Source of the DNA: Stenopsyche tienmushanensis
Lineage: Eukaryota; Arthropoda; Insecta; Trichoptera; Stenopsychidae
Length of the DNA: 64,000 nucleotides
NCBI GenBank assembly: GCA_008973525.1
Contig: WACJ01000516.1
Coordinates: 1,984,001 to 2,048,000 of the forward strand
Direction: 5' to 3'
This document shows positions 21,917 to 34,500 of this stretch, piece after piece; position 1 is the first letter of the stretch, and each line of letters starts with the position of its first letter. The position numbers and the translations under genes were made by a program. Under the pieces are notes generated by a model. That model saw nothing but the letters and a program-made list of their open reading frames with translations, was not told the DNA's origin and did not search any database.

Positions 21917-24750
21917 TTCAGAAATTTAGATTTGGAAACTTTGATTTAAAAAATTGTCCTAGAAGTAGAAGCCACCACCATGACTGATAAAATCGAAAGT
22001 AATCAATAACTGGAGATGATAAATGGGCTCTTTACTCTGATTATGGACGAAAAAATCAATAGCTATTAAAGGATCAGGTAGCAAAACCGACCCCTAAGCT
22101 CAACCTGACAACAAAAAATATGAATTTGTTTGATGGGACTGCAAGGGTATCATTCATTTTGAAAGACTTAATTCGTACTGAATTCAATCCTACTGATATG
22201 CAAAAATATCTACTTGCTCTAAAATATTCTTACTTTATTCGTTTAACGCTTATCCTTATAAACGCTTAAAATGCAAGACGCTTACATATTTAAGCCTATT
22301 TATTTTCTGAAGTGAATGTTATTAAGTCGATGTTAAAATTGGATAAAGAAGAGCATGCCATAAGGTCGTTTATCATTGTAGTCTGAGCGTTGCAAAAGTG
22401 CAAACGATTTTTCCTTAGTATCCCTATCTATAATAGTATTTTTAAATTTAATTTTTAGCTATGAATTATTTATACTAGAAGATTGGGTTATTTATTTATT
22501 GCCAATTATATCACTTAATTTTGTGAAAACGATGGCCATTTCGCTTTATTTATTAATATACTTGATTTTTAAAAAAATTAACAAAAATTCACTGTAATTT
22601 CTTAGCCTGAAATAAATAAATATGAGATACAAGTATTAAAAGTGAGATTAAAGTCTGTCAAGAAATATTTAAACAGAGTCTTTTAACATCTTTTTGAACG
22701 CTTATTCTTTGCCAGATGTTGCTCCTCTTCAGCGTTGACTTTGTGAAGAAATATTTCAAAAGGTAGATTATTACATTTTGATAATATATAGGATTCATAC
22801 ACTGTTTTGATCGAATTATAAAATTGCGATACTTTTGTACATGATAATTGATAAGCGATCTTAATCCTTAATTTCTTATACGATAAATTAATTATTTCAA
22901 TCTATTCAAGCAAAATCATTTTCAATTGTATTCAAGTTAAAATAATCTCTCGATTTTTTCCCTTTTTCACATTTTGAACTCGCTAAATTTTAATTCTGTT
23001 AATGCTGTATACCTCCATCGTGCGGAATATTATACTTCTCTTCGCTTTTTCATATTTTCATGGCCTTCAAAGTATTTTTTACAACCTATTATGGATAAAC
23101 ACTTATATTTTTAATTTTTTTTTTCGAGTTTTTAGTTAATCTTTTGAAAGCCATCAACGTTTTGATGGACCGTTCGTGAACACAGCGTAAATCTCGTTAA
23201 ACCACCTACGGACCCATATGGCCAAATATATTTTGCGTTGATCGGCTTAACTTATGTTGATTCTTTTGTCTTGACGTGCTATGATATGTTTGATTGACGT
23301 TTTGTTCGGACCAAATGTAACATTCGATCAAATTGAAGCTGTTTTACGTGCTTGATTTTGACGAGGACGACGAGTGGTTCCAAATATGATGGTATATGCT
23401 GAAAAACGTATTGCCATATCAATATCATGTTCGATCCGATAAAATATATATTTTTTATCCAAAGACATTTAATTATTCGAGTATTAATTTTACAACTGCA
23501 ATTAATGAATGTTATAATATCATATGGCACAGGTAACAGAGTGGATATGATCAGAATAACATGCTAAATCATCCATACCACTTCAATTTCACACTCAGCA
23601 AGCTTTTTAATTAGAGCTTTTCATTTAATTTGAAAAACATTACGCTTTATAACAATGACGTTATTTTGTTTCAGGTGAGTGAAATACAATTCATGCAATG
23701 AAGATTTGAGTAAGTTATTTTTTCATGCACTATCGACTTATTTATATTAAAGAGTTTGTAGTTACATTCTAACTAGAATTAAGTGTTTTTTTTTAAAATT
23801 TGTATCAGAATTGATGATAATCTTTCTTTTTGAATACCATAATGTAAATTATAAGAGGTATTCTAACAACTAAAATTACTATAAATATACAATAAATTTA
23901 TTCGTAATATTTTACTACCCTTAAAATAATTCAAATCGTAAAAATTAAAAGAACAAATTTATTTTTATTTTTAATACAATTAAACCTTAATCATAAATTG
24001 CGATATTTTATTTTGCTGTTTTCAAATGCTTATATTAAGACCTGAAAGCGTGAATCTTCAAGCACTTCAATATAATCGTTTGTTGATGTTTCCAAGTCAT
24101 TATTTGAAGAAGATTCAGTTAATTGAAGAGGGTAGTATAATGCTTGTTATTATTTAGCCCTTCGGATCTCATTTGACAAAATTAGAGACAAATTTTGATT
24201 GTTGTTTTGCGAGGAAAATCATATTTTAAATTCATTTATATAAATCGTAGAATTAAAATTAGTAACATGTCTATCATACGACAGTTTGAAAGTTTATGAA
24301 AAATCTGCATTATATTGGATTTGCTGTGTTTACACATGTGTTGCACAAAAGGTCTTTTTTCTTCACAATCAATGCGCAGAATTGCTAACCAAAAACGACG
24401 AAGATTACGAGCGAATAAGTCAGTACATATATTTGTAATATATTATCTGATAGTTATAGATTATTTTTACAGTGTAGAACCAAGTGATTAATTAATATTC
24501 ACCCGTTAAGCGCGACTTTCTCTAGAACGAATCCCCGTGATCAACCACAGGTACTTGTATCAAGTATTATTTTCCACGCAAAATATAATTTATCACTAGA
24601 TAACTTTGCCAGTAAGCTCATAAGTTTACCTACCCCTATATTAGCTTGGGTGAGGTTACGGTGATATGTAATTAGTATGAATGCACGCGGTCGTGTTAGC
24701 GTGATTCTTTATTTTGATATGGGGTAGGAAGTGATGCCTGTGAGCTTTGG
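21917..24750. other. AT-rich unique non-coding DNA
   Basis: It contains a small hairpin, CCATCAA/TTGATGG, at 23151-23168. There is no coding frame above chance length and no recognized repeat. Confidence 0.5.
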
Positions 24751-25010
24751 AAGCTCTTACCTCATTACCCTAATCCGCGGTGCAGGGAAAGTATTTGGCG
24801 CTGGAATAATCCATGGGTGATGGCCAGCTGGTCCCGGCGAGGGATGAGAAGCGCCCCCTGTCCTACTCCGCATGAGAGGGTGGTGAGGCTGTGGCGCGGC
24901 GAGTATCGATCGCCCTGGCGCGCCCCTCTGCTCCTACAAATGTATCTCCACCTGTTCCCACTCGTTCGTCATTCATCATCGCCCCTAGCTCTTCAGATGA
25001 CCATCATTCT
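24751..25010 (-). other. GC-rich pocket with minus-strand splice donor: candidate first exon/promoter
   Basis: The pocket is far richer in G+C and CpG than any neighbour. On the minus strand it ends in AATGAG|GTAAGAGC (exon end at 24761), five of six bases of the intron consensus GTAAGT. Upstream in the same strand an ATG in a good context opens a 14-codon frame, MDYSSAKYFPCTAD, that terminates before the donor, as in a 5' untranslated exon with a small upstream ORF. The plus strand carries a 110-codon frame (24817-25149, first ATG at 24820) rich in Arg and Trp that resembles nothing known. I favour a promoter-proximal exon or CpG-rich regulatory element over a plus-strand gene. Confidence 0.3.
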
Positions 25011-25887
25011 TCCCCGACTCGGTTGCTACACACAATTTCGACATGAATTTTACATTTTATACAAAATTCTAACGTTTTATTTCGAACACATTTCGTATAG
25101 AACGCCTTCGTTTATGACGCTTTGCCTGTTGATTTTTCAACGAATGTAAAAATGCGAATAATTCAATTTTAAGGCATCATACGCTTGCGCTTGCTAATTA
25201 AGCTAAATTTTAAGCATTCAAAGACCATATTTTCTAATCTTAATACCTAAACAAAATGTTAAATTCTTCATGTATTAATTTAAATGTAGCGAAAATAAAT
25301 TATTTGAGAAGAGAACCCTCAGCAACGACATATCGGCGCTCATCTACCTATTCAGAACCCCTCCCTTCATTTACTTGGCCCAGATGTCTATCATAACCCG
25401 CCTCCCCATTCATCCAACTTCGACGTCTCCTTTTTGCCAATTGGCCATAAAACCTTAAGGACGAAATATAATTTATATACTTTCGGCAAAACGTATTTTT
25501 AAAAACATTTTATGAAAAACGTTTCTCAAAATATAATATTTATTTGGCTTAAATTGGGTCGTCTTGTTTTTCCAAAAGTCCAACATATTGCATGACTCAA
25601 AACACATTAACTCTTATTGAAAAACTAAAAATCTCAAACAATTTGCTTCCTCTCATAAAATGGCCTGAATATTACAATCTTCTCCTCTTTAATGCAAATG
25701 AGTGCTTTTATTGATTTCTTCTCCACAGATCTGAGGACCTCTTCTATGCGCATTTTGCCAACCCAGGTCAAGTCCCTCTGTCATTAACCCGACCCGGGCT
25801 CTATCTATCACTTATGATTTATATTTAAATATATCAACTTATAAGACTGATCATTAACTATAAATTTGAAGATGATGGATTAAAAAA

Positions 25888-25941
25888 TATTTATATTTGT
25901 ATGCGCATTTACTCATTATTTATATTTGTATGCGCATTTAC
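25888..25941 (+). repeat. Tandem duplication of a 25-bp unit
   Basis: A 25-bp unit containing TATTTGTATGCGCATTTAC occurs at 25888-25912 and again, identically, at 25917-25941 (29-bp period). The perfect identity indicates a recent duplication. Each unit contains TGCGCA. Confidence 0.8.
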
Positions 25942-28900
25942 CATTTCCATAGATAGACACGACTCAGAATCCTAAATTTTTCCACAAATAAGTAACTAAA
26001 ATTATATTTTTTTTTCTGAAATTGTTGTGAAGACTCGGGCTCAAATTTCGAATACCGAAACAGTTATACAGACAAACTTCACCTAGGACCTAACACTTTT
26101 TATTTATTTATGAAAAATCATCCACACTGTGGTATACAAATTATATCATCGATCATTGTAGTCTTAATTAACACATGCTTGTAATAATAAAATGCATTCC
26201 GTTTGAATTTCTACGACCAACATATTGGTGTATAAATGTAAAGTTGACCCAAAAAAAAAAACTATAATATTTTGTTAAATCTGTATTCGGATTTGCATAT
26301 AAATGATTAAGTGCAAATTATATGCATCCATACATTTTTTGTATTTCGTTTGGGTAAATATTATTATATTGACATTTTATTAATATCTAAATTTAATCTG
26401 CATTTTCACCGAGCACGTTCATAGTGCTTATATAAATTCAGTTAATTCTACAATGGATAAATGTATTCTCAAATGATTTCTTTGTGGTGTTCAATAAAAT
26501 GAAAAGCTTCGTCTTACAATAAAAAAAACATTAACGTTGAAAGATTTCACACGTGAAAAGTGAAAGCTCTTTGAAGAAATCTGAGCTTTCGTAAATTGCT
26601 ATGGATGCTTATACTAACAAATATGTCACTATGCCATAGTCTCATTTTACGGCGCCATTACACTGTGTGCTTTTCTTGCGTGCGGGGAAATTACAATGGC
26701 CGAAGCTTTCCAACCCTGGTTTGCGATTCAAGCCGAAAATCGTTAAAAACTCGATAAAATTGCATTCTCACACCCTTTCTTTCACTATGGCTACATTTTA
26801 ATTTAATCCCATACTCTAATATGTGAATCGCAAACGATTACATTTTTCAAGCCCCACGCTCATTGATACTGAGTTTTCATTTGCTAGAAAATACTCGAAT
26901 GCAAATATTATTTTTGTATTGGTAAATTCAAGTACTCTTGTGAAGCATGCTCCTCGATGCTTCGCCTGCTCTTGTTTTTATCTAAAAACAATCTTATCAC
27001 GAATAACATTTTATGTCTTTCGGTCCCTCATACTCCGTCTACAGCAAAATATTTCTGCGATAGTTTTATGAAAATTTACATAATTTATACAAAAAAAATA
27101 TTAATTTCTTATGTAAGGACGTAAATCTTCAATTTGTTCATGGATTTTATTTAAAAAATATTGGTTGTTATAAAATGTACTGTTTTTTTTAAATTTGATT
27201 GTTCTCCTCTTCTGTTCTCGATCAGTTTGATAATTATGTTTGTGTAGACGTTCGTTCCGTGCCAATATAATATATTATTATTTTTATATAAGGGCAGATC
27301 AAATATGACCTATGAAACATCTCTTTTCCTTTGTATTTTCAAAATACTGCAAGTAAGCAATACTACTGCACAAATTCATTTTTCATAAAAGATTATTATA
27401 TTTCGACGGAGAGTCCAGACTGCCATCTGCAACACTTTCCTCGTCCAGTATCGTTATTTATATTGCAGAAACGCCATCTGTTGAATGCGGCCTTAAGATC
27501 CAAAAAGCCTTCGTATAAAGTTGAATGCTTTGAATGCATTTCCATTGAATTTGAATTAACTCAAGCGAGTGTATTCACCATAAACAAATTCTTTCGCCAG
27601 AACAAACTATTACTCTCGATGAAATCCATGCAACAAACTTTAATTTATGTAAGTACAGTTATTGTTTTTATTTGTTTCATATTAAATCGATGCAGTTAAT
27701 ACGTTTGAATTTCATCCAGTTCTGATATGAAAAGTTTAAAAATACGATTTGGCCTTTTTGTAATGAATTTACCTTTAAATGGGAAATGTATTCAACTTGA
27801 AATTTTTACAAATTGCAGCCAGCTCTAACAGCAAATTGATCTTTAGTGAGGAAGTTTACCCTCATCTCGAAATTCCGTAGAATCTCGATATTTTCTACAT
27901 TAAATTCACATTTTGAATATTCACTTCACAATTTGCGCCGGAGACGTGCCTTCATAAACACCATCGCTCATAGAAACGACATTTTAAATGGCCCATAAAA
28001 ACACTCTTGCTCTATGCATTTTTTTTATTAACGAGTCTGCTTGTTGGCAAAGAGCAACCATTACTCTCAAATTTCAAAATAATTGTATGAAGCACTCTTC
28101 CAACTTCCATTTGCGTCGCAATATTTGTATTTTATACACGATTCGGTGCGTTTTTTTGTATCCTCAAAAGGGGTATAGGTTTCACTCGCTGATAAAAGTT
28201 TCCACTCTCCCCGTGAGCTTTGTTGTGGCCGTGAATCTTATATATTTAAGAACCTTTCTTCGCAATTCTCAGAAGTGGGTGTCAATTTTGTTCACCCCGA
28301 AGGCACAGATTACGACATTATCACCGCATGAAACACATTTTCTGGACGGCTTAAAACGAAAGATAACCTTTTAGCCTACGGTTATGCGATCAAATAATCG
28401 GAACTGTGGCGCTACTTGAATAAGCTCGAAACATATACCGTACAATATTGAATGCGAACAAAATATTTAATATGACTTTTATTAGTATTTGGGGCCAACT
28501 GCTCCTTATCGAAGTCCAACAGTCGGAAATTTTCATATGCCATTTTTTACAATTGCAAGCTCCCAAAATATCAAATTTATTAGCAATATTATAATATATT
28601 CTTGTATTATAGATATGTTTTTGTTTAAACATACATTTAAAATTTGTATATGGATATTTATATTATTTAGCATACTATTAAACGTGCTTTTGAATTCTTT
28701 GCGATATTTTTCTACCCTTGAGGGTGTTGTCACGTAATTGTTGCCAGTGAATTCTTTCACCTGTTCGCTTCTCCCCATCAGTGATTGTTTTTTTCTTCCC
28801 TTCTTTTATTATAAACTACTACTTAGACCTTTTTCAAACACTTAAGAATCGCATGCTATGTTTTAATTAAATAAACATCTCTCTATTTTTCTGAATTCTC

Positions 28901-31170
28901 ATATATAAATGTAATGATTTGTTAATTTTTTTTAAGACAAATATGATGTGATATAGAGAATATAAAATCAAACAACATGAACGGTACTAATCTTGCTTTT
29001 GTGTTACATTATATATATTTTTTTTAAATCAGCAGTTTTATTCAAAAAAATAGAATTCAAAGAAATTGCATGATAACAAGAAACCTGAAAAGTGGTGAAG
29101 GAAAAGTGATATCTAGCTGTATTAGGATGACCAACAATATCACCGCAAATGTGATAAAGTTGCCGTTAAAGACAACCCAGTGTATTAAAAAGCAATTGAA
29201 AGAGTTATACTTTATTGTGGAGGCTGTCAAAAAGATTGGTCTGAATAAGAGGGTGGCGAGAAATAATTTCATTGTAAATGTGAAGTACCTCACCTACATT
29301 GACATCTCAATCAATGAGGCTGTTTTTAAAGGAAGATCTTTGCTCATAAGTCAAGAATAAACAGCTTTTTACAAATATTTCAACAGAGTTATTTTATGAT
29401 TTATTTCCAGAGCTTATTAAATATACTTGTTCTCTCTTCTGTTATCGTTTGAATGCTGTAACTAATTCCGAAGATCATTTTATTACATAAAGTCTATTTG
29501 GAAAGCATTATTTTTTCTAATATGCTTAATTGATTACAAAATTTATAGATATTTTTATCATGCCAATTTTATTCGCGTACCCTGTAACATTTTTATTTAG
29601 GTATGAGAACTTGAGCAAAATCATGAAATAGATATTTTTTCTCAATTATTATAAATAAGAATGTATTTATAAGAAGGTTATCGTTTATGTTGTATGATCA
29701 ATATTTCAAGATATTATAATGTACTAGCGATATAAGGCTGCATTGGATCCTTCAACCCCTAATAAATGAAGTTGCGTTTTAGGTAACATTTGTTGTGTAT
29801 TATTATCAGATTGCGCACGTTATCGAATATTTTAATTATAATTTTAAGCCTTTGTAAAAGCATGTATAAGCAGAACTCTGATTGGTTTTCTATGAACATA
29901 TTGTGTATTAAAACCACACAATTTACACATAGTGCTAATGGTATTCAACCAACATGTTAAATGCTAATTAATTGACTACATAGATATTCTTGTAAAGATT
30001 TTTTCATATGAAAAGTTTACCCCGAGGATTGATGTGCCTAATTTTTTCTTCCTACGAGGAGGCCTCCCTTTTGCTCAAATCTAGAAATCAGACAGACGGA
30101 GAGCGCCACAAAGCAGACATCCGTTATCCCGTTAATGCCATTATACATATTTAAAATAGACACAATAGCCTGCTTATTTGACGGTAAAATGTCTTTCGTT
30201 TTCTTTTGTCTCTCGCACCCCCCAGGCTGAAAATGCCATTTTCTTGTCTTTTGCTCCAAATGTGGAATGTATTCAGTATTCCGCAACGCTCGTTCCAATT
30301 CCACGGCCTACGCTAACAAATGCTACATGCTTACGTAAACACAACGTTTCATTCCATTATTAATATTCGATACTGTGTACCAAATAAAGTAGACCACTTA
30401 AATCCTGACATTTCACAGCCCGGCCTCCCTTTGTGTTGAAAGCTCGTTTCCGATAGATGTACTTAAGGGTGAACAAGCTCGGCCTTACAATCCTCTCTAA
30501 ATGTAACCAATAAAAATTGGATGAATTTGAAATGTAAACACTTGTTAACCAGTTGTTTAAGCTACATTATAAACTATTTACTTCTTTAATAACGCAAGTA
30601 AGACCATAAAAAACCAAGCTTCCAAGGTGAGTGAATTAATAAATACACATCTATTTTCTAAGATCAGAAGACAAACTTACACAACTAGGCTTGCGGTCCG
30701 AACGCCAAAGGACTGTTCTGACTATTTCCATATTACAATCTTGACTATGGAACCATTCGATCTTATTGATATTGACCTGACTACTTGATATTACCTGATA
30801 ACTGACTTTCAGCTATTTGTTCCAGCTATCTATTTTTTTCAGTTTACTTTCAGTCTGAGCAATTATATATGGTTTAGTTGTCCTCGACTGGCACTAAACG
30901 CCCGAAGTTCAAATACTTAGATGCGACATAATTACCCTTGGCTAATACAATTAATACAATCATTTTTCAACGTTAATAGCATTGTCTTCCGTTAGTTTCT
31001 ATATCATTTTCAAATCGCTGAACTGAGAGGATCGACCTGATATAGGAAAGCACTCAGTCTCGAATTCGCTCGGATAAGTTGTACGTAGACGGAGAGATAC
31101 CCTCAGTTGATGTAGGAGCGAATCCGAGATGCACTTAAGCGTCATGTATGTCTTCACCCTAGCCCAGCAA
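25942..31170. other. AT-rich unique non-coding DNA
   Basis: Frames of 120-128 codons at 27331-27699 and 27988-28374 are Phe/Ile/Cys-rich, lie within chance length for this composition and resemble no family. The overlapping antisense frames at 29057-29360 are mutual shadows. A hairpin at 26562-26590 (GAAAGCTC/GAGCTTTC) and one GGCGCCAT (26651-26658) are present. Confidence 0.5.
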
Positions 31171-31512
31171 GGAAAGGAAAGGCTGGACTTTTTCACTCCA
31201 GAAAGCCCTTTCCAGTAGAGTCAAAAAGGTCGTCTATAGTAGTTTTTTACTGTCTTCCGAAGAAAACTACTCATTCTTTACATACCTCCCACATTCTTTA
31301 TCGAGATGATCGCGAAAGCGTTCGTTAATACGTTCATTAGGATGGGTGAGCGTTCGAAATGAAACTCGGTGGTAATGCTACCTTCAATATCGAGCGAATG
31401 AGGAGTTGAATGTATGATATAGATGAGATGTAACCCCTTCCTGTGAATGGATATTGAAGAGGCCCATAGTTCTGCAGTGGACTGTTTGTGGCTGCATTAT
31501 GATGTTGATAAT
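31171..31512 (+). repeat. Dispersed repeat copy 1 (non-LTR/SINE-like tail)
   Basis: This roughly 340-bp unit matches 51890-52250 along nearly its whole length. Shared stretches include AGAAAGCCCTTTCCAGTAGA, GAAACTCGGTGGTAATGCTACC-type sequence near 31362-31384 and ATATTGAAGAGGCCCATAGT. It ends CTGCAGTGGACTG...GGCTGCATTATGATGTTGAT. A 'tctgcagtggac...ggctg' sequence followed by ATG/GAT triplets is typical of the 3' tails of insect non-LTR retrotransposons and derived SINEs. No coding domain survives. In this copy the triplet tail has decayed. Confidence 0.75.
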
Positions 31513-34500
31513 TTCATTTATGATTGTAAGAAAATATTTCTTATTAATAAAACTATATTATAATCACACATATAAAACCATAAAAGGAAAAAAAAAACAT
31601 TGATATAATTAACCTTAATAAGCATAACCAAAAAATAATAACATATATAAGTGAAATAATAGTATATAAGAAAAAGTGTTGTAATAGTTAATTAGATACT
31701 AGAATATTTTTATAAAGGTTCGAACTCAAATCCAGATTGTATTTCCAGATGCAATCCAGTTATCAACAAATTCAGGAAATCCGAAGCATACATTTTTCAG
31801 ATTAACTATTTCTATCCATGTTTACTATGACATACTTGATAAAAAATAGCAAATACTGAATGTCTTCTTGAATACAATCAAACAAAATTTAACACAAATG
31901 ACCTCAAATGAATATTTATGTTGGAGGAAAGTTTTAAAACATTATTGGGACCATTTATATAAAGATCCGACAGATGAGCATATTATTAGGAATATTTTAT
32001 AAAAATTATATTCACAAAACTGATTTAAAACCCTTTTTTTTTCTATATAACAACGATACACGAACGACAAACATGAAATCAAAACAATGTCTAGATGATG
32101 TTTATTTTTTAAACTGAACGAAGACCGAATTATGTAAACGAATGAACAATGTTTTTTCGTTCAGTTGAAACAACAAAATTCAGTTGAAAATTACCCTCTG
32201 TAAAAGAGATTTTATATCATGAAATATATTTTTAATAAATTTCATTTTTCGATATGAATCATTCAAGCATTCAAAAATTTGCTGTGAAATCAAATATTAT
32301 AGATTTTACAAACGCAGAAATTCCATGGCTGAATAAATTAAAGTAGAGCTCATATGTAATTTTTATTCAATACAAGAAATTGCTAGTGAAAAGATATTTT
32401 CACAGATAAAAATATTTGAAATTTTTCAAATATATTTTTGAGCAGTGTAACACCGTATCAATTTGACAGCTGTCATTTTCAAAGCCGATTTTATTCCCAC
32501 GAATTGCGAATTTCATACTTTTATGTTTGACAATTCAAAACCACAATCCGGATTGCGTTGCTTGCAGAAAATAAAGTGAGCAAATTCACGGAAATTAAAG
32601 GGTTTACTTGATAATTAATAAAACGAATCGTATAAAATATGCATAGGTGTACATTGGCCGTTCTGAACTCTCCCGGAACCGCCCACCTCGATTTTCAACC
32701 CCATCAGCGCCCACCATATTATTCCGCATGAAATATTCTCGCTTTATAAAACCTTTATAGATTTGGTCTTAAAGAATTAAAAGGATCTGATATTTTATGA
32801 TATTTTTCACCTTAAATTGGTTGAAGAGTTGTAGTAGAGTAGATGATATTGGAGTGAATAGAAGAATTTATAAAGCCGACTTGAATCCGTAGCGTTAATG
32901 AATAAAATTTTTGGATTCTATTAAATCCACTCTTCGGTTAAAGTCCTCGAATGCGATCTCAGTCTTCAGCAATAGCAGCCTTTTCACATTGATGGAATGA
33001 ATACATTAAGGCCGCGACTATCTTTTTTATTTCCATATTTTCGGAAATCCGCTGACAAAGCGGTCCATCCTTCATACATTTTTATGAGGCCAGTCTTTGA
33101 GAGCTGGAAAAAAAAATAACACAAATCTCGCAGGATAAAGGTCTCATCGTCAAGATAGTCCTTCTGCGATGATTAATTTTCTACTGTGACCGAAACACTT
33201 ATCAACCATAAAAATGTTTGTTTTTTTAAATTATTAAGGATACGACATTGATTCTTTAAGATTTTGTTTGCGTCGAAACTTCGAACATTTTATTTTTTTT
33301 ATTCCATACATAAAAGCTGAATGTGTACGTTTTGTCAGGTGTAAAATGTTTCGCGGGGTGAAAACAGAATTTAAGCCCTAAAAAGTTTATTAGTTTTTTC
33401 ATGAGATAGCCTCACGATCCCCACATACGTTTACATCCCTTTGTCACAAAAGAAGGAGTCGCGACGAATCTTCTGCATAACAGACATTTTCTCACTTGAA
33501 TAAATTGAGCTTAAGTTTGATTGCAGCTTTTACTGCCACGCTTCGTTGGAATGTCGTCTGAGCGATTCTCAAACATTTTTCCTGTCATTTTATTTAAATT
33601 ATTCTGCAAAAAATCTCATTTAAAACTACGAGAAATGAGCAACACATTACAGTACTTTGTAAACTTTGGAGAGTTTCATTATACGGTGTTGCCGTAGTGC
33701 CGACTAAAGCTCGCGCTTCAAAGAAAATTGTTCAGATGGGTCGAAAGCCCTATTTAAGTTTAAGTTGTTTTATGACTTCAATAATCTTTCTTCGAATTTT
33801 ATAAGAAACTTAGTATGTAGATTGCGAAAAGGACATATAATTTTACCACGCTTGGAAACATATACAAGAAACGTGTAAAATACTATAATACAAACAGAAA
33901 CTCAAAGGAATTCACTGGTGCTAAAACCTTCATACACACAATTCAAAGCACACAAAACGCGTATAGACTAAAATTAAAATCCATGAAAATAACGACTTGC
34001 TTAGTGAATAGTCCTTTAAAAAAAATGTTAAGCCATCATTCTTCTAAAGATCCTTTTCAATACATTTAAACACCCACCTTACGTTGCCATGCCGAAATTA
34101 CAATTCAATTGAAATATTTTTAAAAAGGTTTTAGAATTAAATACGATATTTTAATTTCATATAAAATAATTTTATATAAGAATTTGAACAAACTAAATAA
34201 AAATACACATATTGAAGAAACCAAACTTTTATTTGGTAATCTTGATTGAGGTCGTCATACATCAATGCAGATTCGTAATTTTTTATGCTAAATTATATGA
34301 AATAAATGTATATGTATGCTCTTTATCATCAATAATAAAATGATCGTCTTTTCTCGGAGTTTAAAAGAATATTTTATCATGGTTGGGCTTCTTTATATCC
34401 AAAGATCTAAATCTCAAGTGAAGAAAAAATGCTATAAATCAAATAAAATGCCAACAGATTGCAATAAAAACGTACATCATTTAGTATACCCTTGAGCTAG

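Noticed and set aside
26562..26590. GAAAGCTC/GAGCTTTC hairpin and scattered GAAAGCTC words as a repeat family
   Set aside because: The word is short, its context differs at every site, and enrichment cannot be established without a background count.
27331..28374. Two plus-strand frames of 122 and 128 codons
   Set aside because: They are Phe/Ile/Cys-rich from a T-rich strand, have no domain, and are within the length expected by chance for this composition.
29057..29360. Complementary 96- and 78-codon frames, one charged and one hydrophobic
   Set aside because: The antisense pair mirrors the same bases; neither has coding-like third positions or a recognizable motif.
31716..31731. GGTTCGAACTC resembling a tRNA B-box/T-arm
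   Set aside because: No matching A-box, acceptor stem or anticodon arm can be laid out upstream; the flanks are plain AT-rich DNA.
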